From positions 62,001 to 126,000 of the forward strand of contig CAWFTU010000014.1 of the NCBI GenBank assembly GCA_963818725.1: a stretch of 64,000 nucleotides of DNA, read 5' to 3'. The notes beneath the pieces are model-generated. The model was not told where the DNA came from, ran no database searches, and saw nothing but the letters and a program-made list of their open reading frames with translations. The DNA comes from DATFDN01 sp963818725 (GTDB lineage Bacteria > Pseudomonadota > Alphaproteobacteria > Acetobacterales > Acetobacteraceae). The position numbers were made by a program, and so were the translations under genes. Below, one piece after another: positions 36,255 to 44,328 of the stretch (its first letter is position 1; each line of letters begins with the position of its first letter).

Positions 36255-37487
36255 TCAGGCGGCCTTCGCTGATTTCAGTTCGGCGCCGCTTGGCACCAGG
36301 CCCTGGGTGACGAATTTCCAGAGCGCGATCAATAGCTTCCGCGCCAGCGCCACGATGGCGATGCGCTTGATCCGACCCCGCCCCTCGCGCACCCGCTCGC
36401 GATACCAAGTGCTCAGGGCGCTCTGCGGCTGGTTGCGCAGCCAGAACCAGGCCAGCTGCACCATGGTCCGGCGCAGCCGGGCGTTGCCGGATTTCGAGAT
36501 GCCCTGCTCGGTGTCCAGCCCCCCGCTCTGCCACGGTGTCGGTGTCAGGCCGGCGTAGGCGGCCACCTCGCGGCGGTTGGCGAACGTGCGATGGAACGCC
36601 TCCAGGCGCAGCACCGACGCGGTCTCCGGGCCCACCCCTTTCAGCCGCATCAGCCGGGCACCCGCTCCCTCGCCGGCAGGGAGCATCACCGGGTTGGCGT
36701 CCGTCTCGTCGGCCGATGGCGTCGCGGCGGCCGCTGCCGCCTGGCGTTCGGCCGCTAGCACCGCATCGCGTGCCGCCTCCACTTCCGCGATCTGCCGCAG
36801 GACCAACTCAAGACGCTCGATTTGCCGCAAGACCTCGGCCTTGAGCCGTGGCGGCAGAACCGTGCCCTGCGACGTCCGCAGGTCCTCAAGGCGCACACGC
36901 CGCGCCTGCCAGGTCGGCTCGAAGCCGAACACGCCCTGGGTCGCCAGCAATCCTTTGATCCGGTTGGTGTGCCGGATACGCTCAGCCAGCAGTGCCTCGC
37001 GCTCGCGCGTCAGTCGCCGGGCATCCTCGGCCTCCGGGGTCGGCGGGCGCACCATCGCGCAGACCTGGCGCTCGCCGCGCGCGAACGCCATCAGCGTGCG
37101 CAGCAGGCCCTCGGCATCGATCCGGTCGGTCTTGGCCCGGCGGTTGCGCCGGCTCACCGCGATCGAGGCCGGGTCGACCACCTGGCTCCGCACACCATGC
37201 GCCTCGAGCAAGCGGTGCAGCCAGAACCCGTCGCGGCTGGCCTCCTGGATCGTAACCACCGTAACGGCGCGGCTGGAACGCCGCTCCGCCCGCCCTCTCA
37301 AACCATCAAGCAGAGCCAGCAGCGCCGGACCGTCACAAGCGGGCAGCGTGTGCTTGCTCACCTTGCTCTCGCCCGGCGCGCTGGCAACCACGACCCAGCG
37401 CGACAGGCTGAGTTCCAGGGCGGCAAACAACGTGGCATCCGGCGCGGGAACGGCGGCCGTGGTGACAAGTCGTTCGGTGCTCGGCAT
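36255..37487 (-). CDS. IS110-family recombinase/transposase
   Basis: This 410-aa protein begins MPSTERLVTTAAVPAPDATL. It has the N-terminal DEDD_Tnp_IS110 domain (ALELSLSRWVVVASA; VDPASIAVSRRNRRAKTDRID, then AEGLLRTLMAF), a coiled linker, and the C-terminal transposase_20 domain with LKGVGPETASVLRLE and AAYAGLTPTPWQSG, including the serine-type SGNARLRRTMVQLAW block. The first acidic position is Glu instead of Asp (LELS), seen in some subgroups. It is intact and possibly active. Confidence 0.92.
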   Translation of the reverse strand: MPSTERLVTTAAVPAPDATLFAALELSLSRWVVVASAPGESKVSKHTLPACDGPALLALLDGLRGRAERRSSRAVTVVTIQEASRDGFWLHRLLEAHGVRSQVVDPASIAVSRRNRRAKTDRIDAEGLLRTLMAFARGERQVCAMVRPPTPEAEDARRLTREREALLAERIRHTNRIKGLLATQGVFGFEPTWQARRVRLEDLRTSQGTVLPPRLKAEVLRQIERLELVLRQIAEVEAARDAVLAAERQAAAAAATPSADETDANPVMLPAGEGAGARLMRLKGVGPETASVLRLEAFHRTFANRREVAAYAGLTPTPWQSGGLDTEQGISKSGNARLRRTMVQLAWFWLRNQPQSALSTWYRERVREGRGRIKRIAIVALARKLLIALWKFVTQGLVPSGAELKSAKAA

Positions 37488-38352
37488 CGGGCGTCTCCTG
37501 ACTGAGAGGGCAGCAACCTCAGCCTAAGAACCGGCCGCCGCCCACCCGCATAGGATCTTTGCCAGCTCCGCCCACATCGACATCGCCGAGAAATCCAACG
37601 AAATCCCGGCGGCACAGATGCTGCTGGCCGAACTCGGCATCGCTCGCGGCACCATCGTCACACTCGACGCGCTGCATTGCCAAAAAAACATTTCGAGGTT
37701 GCAGCAGGAGCCAACGTCGCCCTGATCGTCGGCGTCAAGGACAACCAGCCGACCCTGCACCAGAAAATCCGGGCGGCTTCGGCCACCACAACACCACTCG
37801 GGTCTGTCCACAGCCATAACAAGGGCCGCAACCGCGACGAACGTCGCACCGTCACCGTCTTCGATCCCGCCGACACGCCGGCCGACACCGACTGGCATCC
37901 GCACGTGGCCGCCATCATCCGTGTCGAGCGCACTGTCCACACCCGCAACGCCAAGACCGGGCTGCTGCGCCACTCCGCCGAGATGGCCTTCTACGTTTCA
38001 AACACCCCGGTCACCGCCACCCGCGCCGCCGAGACAATCCGCGCGCACTGGAGGATCGAGACCACCTCGCATTACAGCCGCGACGTCACCTTGGGCGAAG
38101 ACCGCTCGCGCATCCGCACCAACCCAGGCGTGTTTGCTCGCCTGCGCAGCTTCGCCTTCAACATCCTCAAGGCCAACCAGACGGACACGCTCAGCCAGGA
38201 TCGCTACCGCGCCGGTCTCGCAGGCATCAAAAACGTGCTCTCACTCACCATCATTCGAAAGCGTTGAACAGCCCTGATGATTAGGGATGGAGCGACCTGG
38301 GTAGTTCCGATCATTCTCGCTCTCGTTGCTGGCCCGAGCATTAAGGATTTGC

Positions 38353-39318
38353 TTAGCAAGTGACAGCGCGTTGCCAGTAGCCTGCCCACGCCCGGCTAAT
38401 GGGATGCGCCAGCGCCGCCAGCGTCGCCATCTCATGCAACGTCCCGTTCGCCTGCCGCCGATTGTCCTCCCGCCAAGCCATCTCGCGGGCGTAGAAGCCA
38501 AGGTACTTTCCCGAAATGTGATGGTGCTGCCCTAGCTCAGCCCGGCGGAGGCGGGAAAAATAGGATTCCGCTTGATTGGTGCTGGCGCCGTCCAGGCTGT
38601 AGGCAACCGAGTGGTTGATCCGCTTCATCTCGTAGAAGGCATGGAGCTGATCCCAGCCGCCAGCCTCATCGGCATAGACGATGGCGCCCGGCTGGATGTG
38701 GGCGCGAACCACTGGAACCGCGTCGCTCTCCTTGTGGACCACAAACGGGAACGTCCGGCCGCCACGCTCGCGAGCTGCCACGACCACCTGACGCTTGCCG
38801 GACTGCTCCTCAAGTAGGCGGCGGTCCTTGCGGTTGGCCTTCTCGTTCTCTGGCTTGACGTGCCCACCGAAGTAGGCGCCATCAACCTCGACCTCCCCGG
38901 ACAGCTCGCCCTTGATCTGCTTGCTTCCGATCGCCTCCCGGAGTTTGTGGGCCAGGACGAATGCCGTCTTGTATTGGCAATCAAGGTCGCGCCCGAGCTG
39001 GAGGGCGGAGATACCCTTCGCGGCGTTCACGAAGATGGCGATAGCAGCCAAGTAGTCGCGGATCGGCAGCTTGCGAGAGGCGAAGATGGTGCCGCTGGTG
39101 ACGGAGAACTGGTGCGCGCACGCCTTGCACTTCCAGATACGGCGCACGGCGTAGGCGTAGATTGCCGTGCAGTCACAGCGTGGGCAGAATGGGGCGCCCC
39201 CGTTATCGGCGAATTGGATGGCGGCGAGCCTTTGGTGGGCCTCGTCGTCGTTCATCTGCATGATGCTCTTGAGGCTCAATGTCCGAGCCTTGGCGGAGAG
39301 GAGGAAGTGCTGAGCCAC
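38353..39318 (-). CDS. IS1595-family transposase of the cargo transposon
   Basis: This 321-aa protein starts at MAQHFLLSAKARTLSLKSIM. Its zinc ribbon is CPRCDC...CKACAHQFSVTSGTIF, and an HTH-like KGISALQLGRDLDCQYKTAF follows. The ISXO2-type DDE domain has EVEVDGAYFGGHVKPEN (first Asp), AIVYADEAGGWDQLH (second Asp), and an ASTNQAESYFSRLRRAELG block for the Asn/Glu. The stop lies 11 bases inside the convergent two-helix membrane gene, so no separate IS boundary fits between them. This is the best candidate for the enzyme that mobilised the whole 32500-42531 element. Confidence 0.9.
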   Translation of the reverse strand: MAQHFLLSAKARTLSLKSIMQMNDDEAHQRLAAIQFADNGGAPFCPRCDCTAIYAYAVRRIWKCKACAHQFSVTSGTIFASRKLPIRDYLAAIAIFVNAAKGISALQLGRDLDCQYKTAFVLAHKLREAIGSKQIKGELSGEVEVDGAYFGGHVKPENEKANRKDRRLLEEQSGKRQVVVAARERGGRTFPFVVHKESDAVPVVRAHIQPGAIVYADEAGGWDQLHAFYEMKRINHSVAYSLDGASTNQAESYFSRLRRAELGQHHHISGKYLGFYAREMAWREDNRRQANGTLHEMATLAALAHPISRAWAGYWQRAVTC

Positions 39319-39428
39319 AGCGGAGCGCCTTAACGATTTGCGTTAAGGTTGTTGTATTCCGCCTAACCATCAGCATCAACGAAAATCGTCAATGTTGACA
39401 TGATTTCGCGGGCTCGTTACAAGAGGGC

Positions 39429-39671
39429 ATGCTGACCCCTGAGCAGTGCCGGGCCGCGCGCGGCTGGCTTGACTGGAGCCAGGAAGAGCTGGCCACGCGC
39501 GCCAGCGTGTCGCTCAGCACAGTCCGCAACTTCGAAAGGGGCCGGAACGCGCCGATCAAGAACAATTTGGATGCGATTCGCTTCGCGTTTGAGATGGCGG
39601 GCATCACGTTCCTACTCAGGGGAGAAGCGCCCAGCGGCATCCAAGCCGGTGGGATAGCTCGCGAATCCTAA
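39429..39671 (+). CDS. Small Xre-family HTH regulator (transposon cargo)
   Basis: This 80-aa protein, MLTPEQCRAARGWLDWSQEE, is almost entirely one helix-turn-helix domain of the Cro/CI type (ELATRASVSLSTVRNFERGR, NAPIKNNLDAIRFAFEMAGI). It is divergent from the transposase with 110 bases between them, where an operator is plausible, so it may repress the transposase. Its stop overlaps the convergent hypothetical gene by three bases. Confidence 0.85.
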   Translation: MLTPEQCRAARGWLDWSQEELATRASVSLSTVRNFERGRNAPIKNNLDAIRFAFEMAGITFLLRGEAPSGIQAGGIARES

Positions 39672-39907
39672 GGGAGTATCTCGTCGTCAAGATCGCCTCC
39701 CTTTTGGACCGGCGCGGCTGCGGGCCTGAGGGGCCTCGTAGTGGCCGTCAGCCGCATAGTGGGCCGCTCTCGAATTTCGTGTAAGTGTTCTATCTCATCC
39801 CCCGTGAAAATTCTTCCTTTGTTAGAGGTGGCCGGCCAAATTCGGACAGGTCGATAAGTGGAAACCGTGCCTGAAAGCGGCGAGTATGCCGCGGATCAGG
39901 AGCGACG

Positions 39908-40219
39908 ATGACGGGACGTACACGCCGGACCCATGCCCCGGGCTTCAAGGCCAAGGTGGCGCTGGCCGCTATCAAGGGCGAGAAGACGCTGGCCGAGTTG
40001 GCACAGCAATACGATGTGCACCCCAACCAGATCACCGCCTGGAAGGGTCAGTTGGTTGATGCGGCTGCCGGGGTATTTGGCGGGAGCGGAACCGCGGCGG
40101 AGGCGACACCGGCGGTCGATCTGAAGGTGCTGCACGCCAAGATCGGCGAGCTGACCCTGGAGAACGATTTTTTGGCCGGTGCGCTCGGCAAAGCCGGCCT
40201 GCTGAGCGCAAAGCGATGA
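39908..40219 (+). CDS. IS3-family OrfA
   Basis: This 103-aa HTH protein (HAPGFKAKVALAAI...ELAQQYDVHPNQITAWKGQL) has the leucine-rich tail LHAKIGELTLENDFLAGAL. It is collinear with the OrfA at 5456-5767. The stop overlaps the OrfB ATG by four bases. Confidence 0.92.
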   Translation: MTGRTRRTHAPGFKAKVALAAIKGEKTLAELAQQYDVHPNQITAWKGQLVDAAAGVFGGSGTAAEATPAVDLKVLHAKIGELTLENDFLAGALGKAGLLSAKR

Positions 40220-41043
40220 TCGATCGGCGCCATGAACTGCCGCTGGCGCGGCAGGCGGCGTTGCTGCGGCTCAGCCGGAGCAACCTCTACTATGAACCTC
40301 GGCCCGTGCCGGCGGCGGAGCTTGCGATCATGCGCCGGATCGACGCACTGCATCTCGATTACCCGTTCGCAGGTAGCCGGATGCTGCGTGATCTGCTGCG
40401 CGGCGAGGGCGTTGTCATCGGCCGTGACCTGGTGCGGACGATGATGCGGCGGATGTGCATCGAGGCGCTGTATCGCCGGCCGAACACCTCGAAGGCCGCG
40501 CCGGGACACAAGATTTACCCATACCTGCTGCGGGGTCTGACGATCGAGCGGCCCAACCAGGTTTGGTGCATGGATATCACGTACATCCCGATGGCGCGTG
40601 GCTTCGTCTATCTGGCGGCGGTGGTGGACTGGTACAGCCGTCGGGTTCTGGCGTGGCGGCTATCGATCAGCATGGAGGAGGATTTCTGCCTGGCGGCGGT
40701 TGAAGAAGCGCTTGCCAAGCACGGCCGGCCGGACATTTTCAACACTGACCAAGGCAGCCAGTTCACCGGGACTGCTTTCACCGGCCTGCTGCTGGCGAAC
40801 AAGATCGCCATCAGCATGGACGGCCGCGGCGCCTGGCGGGACAACGTGTTTGTCGAGCGGCTCTGGCGGTCGGTAAAATACGAGGAGGTCTATCTGCGGG
40901 CTTATAACAGTGTCACCGAGGCGCGCGCATCGATTGGCCGATATCTCGACTTTTACAATCGCAAACGGCCCCATTCGAGCCTTGACGCCCGGACACCGGA
41001 CCACGCCTACTTCACCCACCTGCAGCAACGAGCGGCAGCATGA
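40216..41043 (+). CDS. IS3-family OrfB transposase
   Basis: This 275-aa integrase has WCMDITYIPMARGF (first Asp), NTDQGSQFTGTAFTG (second Asp) and RDNVFVERLWRSVKYEEVYL (Glu). The C-terminal YLDFYNRKRPHSSLDARTPD motif is complete. It is intact and potentially active. Confidence 0.94.
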   Translation: MIDRRHELPLARQAALLRLSRSNLYYEPRPVPAAELAIMRRIDALHLDYPFAGSRMLRDLLRGEGVVIGRDLVRTMMRRMCIEALYRRPNTSKAAPGHKIYPYLLRGLTIERPNQVWCMDITYIPMARGFVYLAAVVDWYSRRVLAWRLSISMEEDFCLAAVEEALAKHGRPDIFNTDQGSQFTGTAFTGLLLANKIAISMDGRGAWRDNVFVERLWRSVKYEEVYLRAYNSVTEARASIGRYLDFYNRKRPHSSLDARTPDHAYFTHLQQRAAA

Positions 41044-41626
41044 CTTTCGCCGCCGTTGTCGGGTCGTCGCTCCGGTCGGGCTACGCCCTCCCTGCGCGAC
41101 GACCCGACAACGGCATATTGCGGAACCAATCGGCAGGGGATCCACTTATCGAAGGCGAAACGCTGTCTCGACAAAGCCGACCACCTCTGTTGTCGATCCT
41201 CCCGTAGTGGCCACTCCTGCTTCTGAATGTTACGTCGTTGTCGCCTAGCATTATATCAGTAACCAACACATGACTAGTTAGGACGTCTCGCGCCAGCCCG
41301 CGCAAGTCCTTTTCCTCTGCGTGTCTCGCCTTCAGCCGTTGCGCAATGTCATCCACGGTGTCACGCATCTGAAGTGCCGAGTCCAGGAGGCGCCTCGCCG
41401 CCTCCACCTCTGAGGGTATCCCAAGGTCCGTCTGGTACGCCCTGATCCTGTCACTCAGCTCGGCGGGCAACAGCCAGACCTTCCGTTCCATCCCCTCCTT
41501 GTCAGCCATGATCTACCTCCAGAATGACATCTGAGTGAGCGTTGATAGCCAGCCGAATCGGGTCTGTCATTGACAACGCAAGATACAATCTGGTGTAGTT
41601 CTCGATGTAGCTAGGAGGCCCGCCAA

Positions 41627-41881
41627 ATGGGTGGACGTGTGACAGGCTACGCCCGCAAAGCGGAGCCAGACATGGTTACGCGGCTGATAGCGGTTGTGCC
41701 CAAGGAAGAGGCCGAACGCCTCGACGCCTGGGGGGTAGCCGCTGGAATGCCGAGCCGAACGGCAGCGATCCGGCTCCTGCTTAGAAAGGGGTTGGAGGCT
41801 GTCGGAACTACGACGACGGGGCACGCTTCGCAGGCACCAGCCCCGCCGCCGTCTATCCCCGCCCCGTCTCACCGGGGCTGA
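41627..41881 (+). CDS. Small ribbon-helix-helix-like protein (transposon cargo)
   Basis: This 84-aa protein starts MGGRVTGYARKAEPDMVTRL. The segment IAVVPKEEAERLDAWGVAAG, followed by MPSRTAAIRLLLRKGLEAVG, has the strand-helix-helix pattern of MetJ/Arc-type DNA-binding proteins. A Pro-rich tail follows. It is divergent from the hypothetical gene ending upstream and 25 bases ahead of the BRO-N gene, so the last two may form an operon. Confidence 0.65.
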   Translation: MGGRVTGYARKAEPDMVTRLIAVVPKEEAERLDAWGVAAGMPSRTAAIRLLLRKGLEAVGTTTTGHASQAPAPPPSIPAPSHRG

Positions 41882-41906
41882 AGCATGTCACCGAGGAGCC
41901 AGCAAC

Positions 41907-42485
41907 ATGACAAACCCGAGGATAACTCCTTTCCTCTTTGAAGGCGAGATCCCCGTGAGAGCGTTCGACCGGGATGGTGCACCGTGCTTTGTCGCTGCGG
42001 ACGTGTGCCGGGCGCTCTGCATCGCGAATCCATCGCAAGCCATACGGCAGTTGGATGAGGATGAACGGGGTCTATGTTCAGTATATACCCCTGGTGGCGA
42101 TCAGCAGATGCTGGTCGTCTCGGAAAGCGGCTTGTTCACTCTGATTCTGCGGTGTCGTGAGGCCGTGAAGAAGGGGACGCTGCCGCATCGCTTCGGGCGT
42201 TGGGTGACGAGCGAGGTGCTTCCGTCGCTGCGGCAACACGGGACATACTCGATCGCCAGACTTTCCACTTCGGACCCGACATCGCCGAGAAAGCCGTACG
42301 GCGAGTGGTCGCTCGAAGAAACTCGGGTGGCACTGGCCCAGGTCAACACCGCTTATCGGACGCTCAGCCCAGGCGCCGCGGCCTGGATGTGGGAGAGAGT
42401 TGGGCTGCCAACGCCGCCAAAGCACCTATTGCCACCTTGGCGGCAGGGCGATCTGCTGGGACGGTCTTTCGGAATTTCTAGCTAG
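41907..42485 (+). CDS. BRO-N domain antirepressor-like protein (transposon cargo)
   Basis: This 192-aa protein, MTNPRITPFLFEGEIPVRAF, has a Bro-N domain in the first ~110 residues, marked by FVAADVCRALCIANPSQAIR, VVSESGLFTLILRCREAVKK and FGRWVTSEVLPSLRQHGTY. The C-terminal part (WSLEETRVALAQVNTAYRTL) is not recognised. Bro-N proteins are typical of phage antirepressors and mobile elements and bind DNA. It is the last gene inside the right end of the transposon. Confidence 0.88.
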   Translation: MTNPRITPFLFEGEIPVRAFDRDGAPCFVAADVCRALCIANPSQAIRQLDEDERGLCSVYTPGGDQQMLVVSESGLFTLILRCREAVKKGTLPHRFGRWVTSEVLPSLRQHGTYSIARLSTSDPTSPRKPYGEWSLEETRVALAQVNTAYRTLSPGAAAWMWERVGLPTPPKHLLPPWRQGDLLGRSFGISS

Positions 42486-43422
42486 GACCGAGGGTGTCTT
42501 CGGCGTTAGGTGAGTTTGCTACCTAATGCCGAGCGCCTCGCGCGGGGCGAGGTCGGGTAGCAGGCCCGGCAGCCGCGCGGCCAGCATCGACTTGCCGGCG
42601 CCGGGCGGCCCGATCAGCAGCAGGTTGTGGCCACCAGCCGCGGCGATCTCCAAGGCGCGCTTGGCGACCTCCATACCCTTCACGTCGCTCAGGTCTGGGC
42701 CGCGCGCGGCCTCGGCCAGCCCGGCCGGATCGGGCGGGGTGAGAACCTGGTCGCCACGGAAATGATTGATGAGCGACAGAAGGTCGGGCGCGGCCAGGAC
42801 CTCGATCCGCCCCGCCCAGGCCGCCTCGCCGCCCTGAGAGGCGGTGCAGACCAGCCCAAGATCGCGCGCCGAGGCGCCGATCGCGGCTGGCAGCACGCCG
42901 GCCACAGGATGCAGCGTGCCATCCAGGTGCAGCTCTCCCAACGCCGCGTAGCCCTCCATCTCGTCGCGCGGCAGCACGTTCATGGCGGCGAGCACGGCGA
43001 GCGCGATCGGCAGGTCGTAATGGCTGCCCTCCTTCAGCAGGTCGGCAGGGACAAGGTTGATCAGCAGCCGGCGCGGCGGCAGCGCCAGCCCCCATGGCCG
43101 AGAGCGCCGCGCGCACCCGCTCCCGCGCTTCGCCCACGGCCTTGTCGGGCAGGCCGACCACAAGGAAGGCGGGCAGCCCGGCGGAGATCTGCACCTGCAC
43201 CTCGACCGGCACCGCCTCGATACCCGCGAAGGCGAAGGTTCGGACGCGAGCGATGGCGGCGGGCTTGCTCAGGGCGTTCATGCGAAAGACGGTCCGGGTC
43301 TGCGCCCCTGCGTAAACCCCTAAAGGTTGACAACCCGGTAACGAAATTCAACCGACAAGAGATATCTTGCGGCGGCCCTGCCATCCCATGATGATAGATC
43401 GTGAAAGCCATCTGAGTGCGCC

Positions 43423-44088
43423 GTGAACGTCCTTGCCCCGCCCAAGGCCCGCCTGACCGTGGAGGTCGTCCACGACCTCGTCTGTCCCTGGTGTTTCCTG
43501 GGCACGCGGCGGCTGATGCGCACCCTGCGCCGGCGGCCGGATCTGTTGATCGACGTGGTCTGGCGGCCTTTCCTACTCAACCCCGACATGCCCCGGGGCG
43601 GCATGCCACGTCCGGAGTATGTCGTCCGCAAATTTGGCGGCGAGGACCGCGCGCGGCGGCTTTACGCGTCGATCGGCGAGATCGGCCGGAACGAGGGCGT
43701 GCTGTTCCGGTTCGATCGCATCCGCCGCACCCCGTCGAGCCTGGACGCGCATCGGCTGGTGCGCTTCGCCGCGCACCACGGCCGTGCCGACGCTCTGGTC
43801 GAGGCGTTGTTCTCGGCGCACTTCACCGATGGGCTCGACATCGGGACCGCGGCATGCCTGGCCCTGATCGCGGGCGCTTGCAGGCTGGACCGGGCGGCCG
43901 TGCGCGCCTTCCTGGCAAGCGAGCAGGAAGCGGATGCGGTCCATGCCGACAACCTGCGCGCCCACCGTCTCGGCATCAACGGCGTGCCCTGCTTCGTCGT
44001 CGCCGGCCGCCACGCCATCGCCGGCGCGCAGGAACCGGAGGTGATCGAGCGACTGCTGGATGTGGCGGCGGTGGAGGCCGCTGGCTAA
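43423..44088 (+). CDS. DsbA-family (FrnE/HCCA isomerase-like) oxidoreductase
   Basis: This 221-aa protein starts at a GTG (MNVLAPPKARLTVEVVHDLV). A thioredoxin-fold active site CPWC is at residues 21-24, followed by FLGTRRLMRTL. The substrate-binding insert contains RFDRIRRTPSSLDAHRLVRFA, and the cis-Pro region reads GINGVPCFVVAGR. There is no signal peptide, so it is a cytoplasmic member of the DSBA-like group that includes FrnE and 2-hydroxychromene-2-carboxylate isomerase; the exact reaction is unknown. It is divergent from comM. Confidence 0.85.
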   Translation: MNVLAPPKARLTVEVVHDLVCPWCFLGTRRLMRTLRRRPDLLIDVVWRPFLLNPDMPRGGMPRPEYVVRKFGGEDRARRLYASIGEIGRNEGVLFRFDRIRRTPSSLDAHRLVRFAAHHGRADALVEALFSAHFTDGLDIGTAACLALIAGACRLDRAAVRAFLASEQEADAVHADNLRAHRLGINGVPCFVVAGRHAIAGAQEPEVIERLLDVAAVEAAG

Positions 44089-44159
44089 CGACCACCCTAC
44101 CGCCTGCCGGCGCACGGAACACTTGAACATGGGTCCCTTGGCTGGCAGATAGGCGGTGC

Positions 44160-44234
44160 GGGCGTATAGCTCAGCGGGAGAGCGCCTCCCTGACACGGAG
44201 GAGGTCCGTGGTTCAATCCCACGTGCGCCCACCA
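44160..44234 (+). tRNA. tRNA-Val (GAC)
   Basis: A cloverleaf is visible. The acceptor pairs GGGCGTA with TGCGCCC, the D arm is GCTC/GAGC, the anticodon stem CCTCC/GGAGG encloses loop CTGACAC with anticodon GAC, and the T arm reads GTGGTTCAATCCCAC. CCA is encoded at 44232-44234. Confidence 0.95.
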
Positions 44235-44328
44235 TGCCCCGCCATCAGCGCCACGAGCTGCTGTCTCCGCTCGCATCCCGTCCGCAACCGGCATAGTATC
44301 GGGCGAGGGAACCGGCCGGAGATCTCCG

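Larger units (their letters stand above)
35917..37569 (-). mobile_element. IS110/IS1111-family element in ISAs1
   Basis: The boundaries are inferred by rejoining the ISAs1 reading frame (GTGCTC / GCCCACATCG). About 1653 bp is inserted with no terminal inverted repeats, as expected for IS110. The long non-coding part (338 bp) lies downstream of the recombinase gene and only about 82 bp lies upstream, an IS1111-like layout. Confidence 0.85.
35482..38267 (+). pseudogene. ISAs1-family transposase split by IS110 and frameshifted
   Basis: The N-terminal part (PLLDVLADVPDPRRAQGKLY, HVLLFAILAIVTGCNSY, SIALDGKTLRGSFDEFRD) reads to TDTALVL at 35916. It resumes after IS110 as AHIDIAEKSNEIPAAQMLL in the same frame. 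A second break lies in a run of A near 37681, where one more A would join DALHCQKK to HFEVAAGANVALIV. The C-terminal blocks ETIRAHWRIETTSHYSRDVT and RSRIRTNPGVFARLRSFAF are intact. It is inactive. Confidence 0.9.
35339..38276 (+). mobile_element. ISAs1-family element carrying IS110, 10-bp duplication
   Basis: The perfect inverted ends CAGGGCTGTTCAACGC bound the element. The adjacent 10 bp are ATGATCAGGG at 35329-35338 and ATGATTAGGG at 38277-38286, one mismatch. Without the IS110 insertion the length is about 1285 bp, normal for ISAs1. Confidence 0.9.
33392..38363 (+). pseudogene. Two-helix membrane protein (transposon cargo), split by IS66 and ISAs1
   Basis: The pieces 33392-33627, 35112-35338 and 38287-38363 join to 180 codons (179 aa) when IS66 with one TCCGGGTT copy and ISAs1 with its 10-bp duplication are removed. 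The product has a Pro/Gln-rich N-terminal half (SKPPVSGSTNPDMPQAANIP, PGQQPLPLPAF), a charged HMAEFLAHGSDNRLRLNNEA region, a first membrane segment (MTVLIFITFISATILSIPF) and a second (VVPIILALVAGP) close to the C-terminus SIKDLLSK. Its stop overlaps the convergent transposase gene. Function is unknown; the layout suggests a small inner-membrane protein with an unstructured cytoplasmic tail. Confidence 0.75.
39824..41188 (+). mobile_element. IS3-family element with GTT duplication
   Basis: The ends AGAGGTGGCCGGC and, on the complement, AGAGGTGGTCGGC bound 1365 bp. GTT lies outside both (39821-39823 and 41189-41191). It is related to the IS3 element at 5369-6653 but clearly diverged. Confidence 0.9.
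39668..41509 (-). pseudogene. Hypothetical protein (transposon cargo) split by IS3
   Basis: The pieces 41509-41192 and 39823-39668 join to 158 codons (157 aa) when the IS3 element and one GTT copy are removed. The joint reads SGHYGRIDNKGRIFTGDEIEHL. The N-terminal half resembles a ribbon-helix-helix or ParD-like protein (KVWLLPAELSDRIRAYQTDL, GIPSEVEAARRLLDSALQMR), followed by a helical region with RDVLTSHVLVTDIMLGDNDV. The start ATG follows GGTAGATC. Function is unknown, probably DNA-binding. Confidence 0.65.
32500..42531. mobile_element. IS1595-type cargo transposon inserted in comM
   Basis: The ends are inverted: CGGTATTATGTAGCAACC at the left and CGGCATTAGGTAGCAAAC (complement) at the right, with similarity continuing through CACCTA. 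The 8-bp sequence AGCGCCTC lies directly outside both ends (32492-32499 and 42532-42539). Length is 10,032 bp. Subtracting the IS66, ISAs1-plus-IS110 and IS3 elements with their duplications leaves about 4.2 kb, carrying an IS1595-family transposase and passenger genes. The transposase gene overlaps its convergent neighbour, so it is part of this element and not a separate IS. An 8-bp duplication fits the IS1595 family. Confidence 0.85.
31713..43281 (-). pseudogene. comM: ComM/YifB Mg-chelatase-like ATPase, split by a 10-kb transposon
   Basis: The N-terminal half lies at 43281-42540 and the C-terminal half at 32499-31713. They join in frame as LAPREALEVSMIHSVAGLL once the element at 32500-42531 and one AGCGCCTC copy are removed. 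Domains in order are the N-terminal ChlI part (FAFAGIEAVPVEVQVQISAG, VGLPDKAVGEARERVRAAL), Walker A GPPGAGKSMLAARLPG, Walker B GVLFLDELPEF, the NPCRCGH zinc-type motif, and the C-terminal Mg_chelatase_C domain. Two frameshifts also exist: one extra G near 43097, after LSAMG, and about two missing bases near 32120, after AQECGRA. ComM is a hexameric helicase promoting branch migration in natural transformation. Confidence 0.92.

Noticed and set aside
38353..39318. IS1595-type transposase as an independent IS inside the comM transposon
   Set aside because: Its stop lies within the neighbouring convergent gene, leaving no room for its own terminal repeat, and the adjoining gene ends naturally.
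44160..44234. tRNA-Val as island integration site
   Set aside because: No 3'-end repeat or integrase gene is visible on either side.
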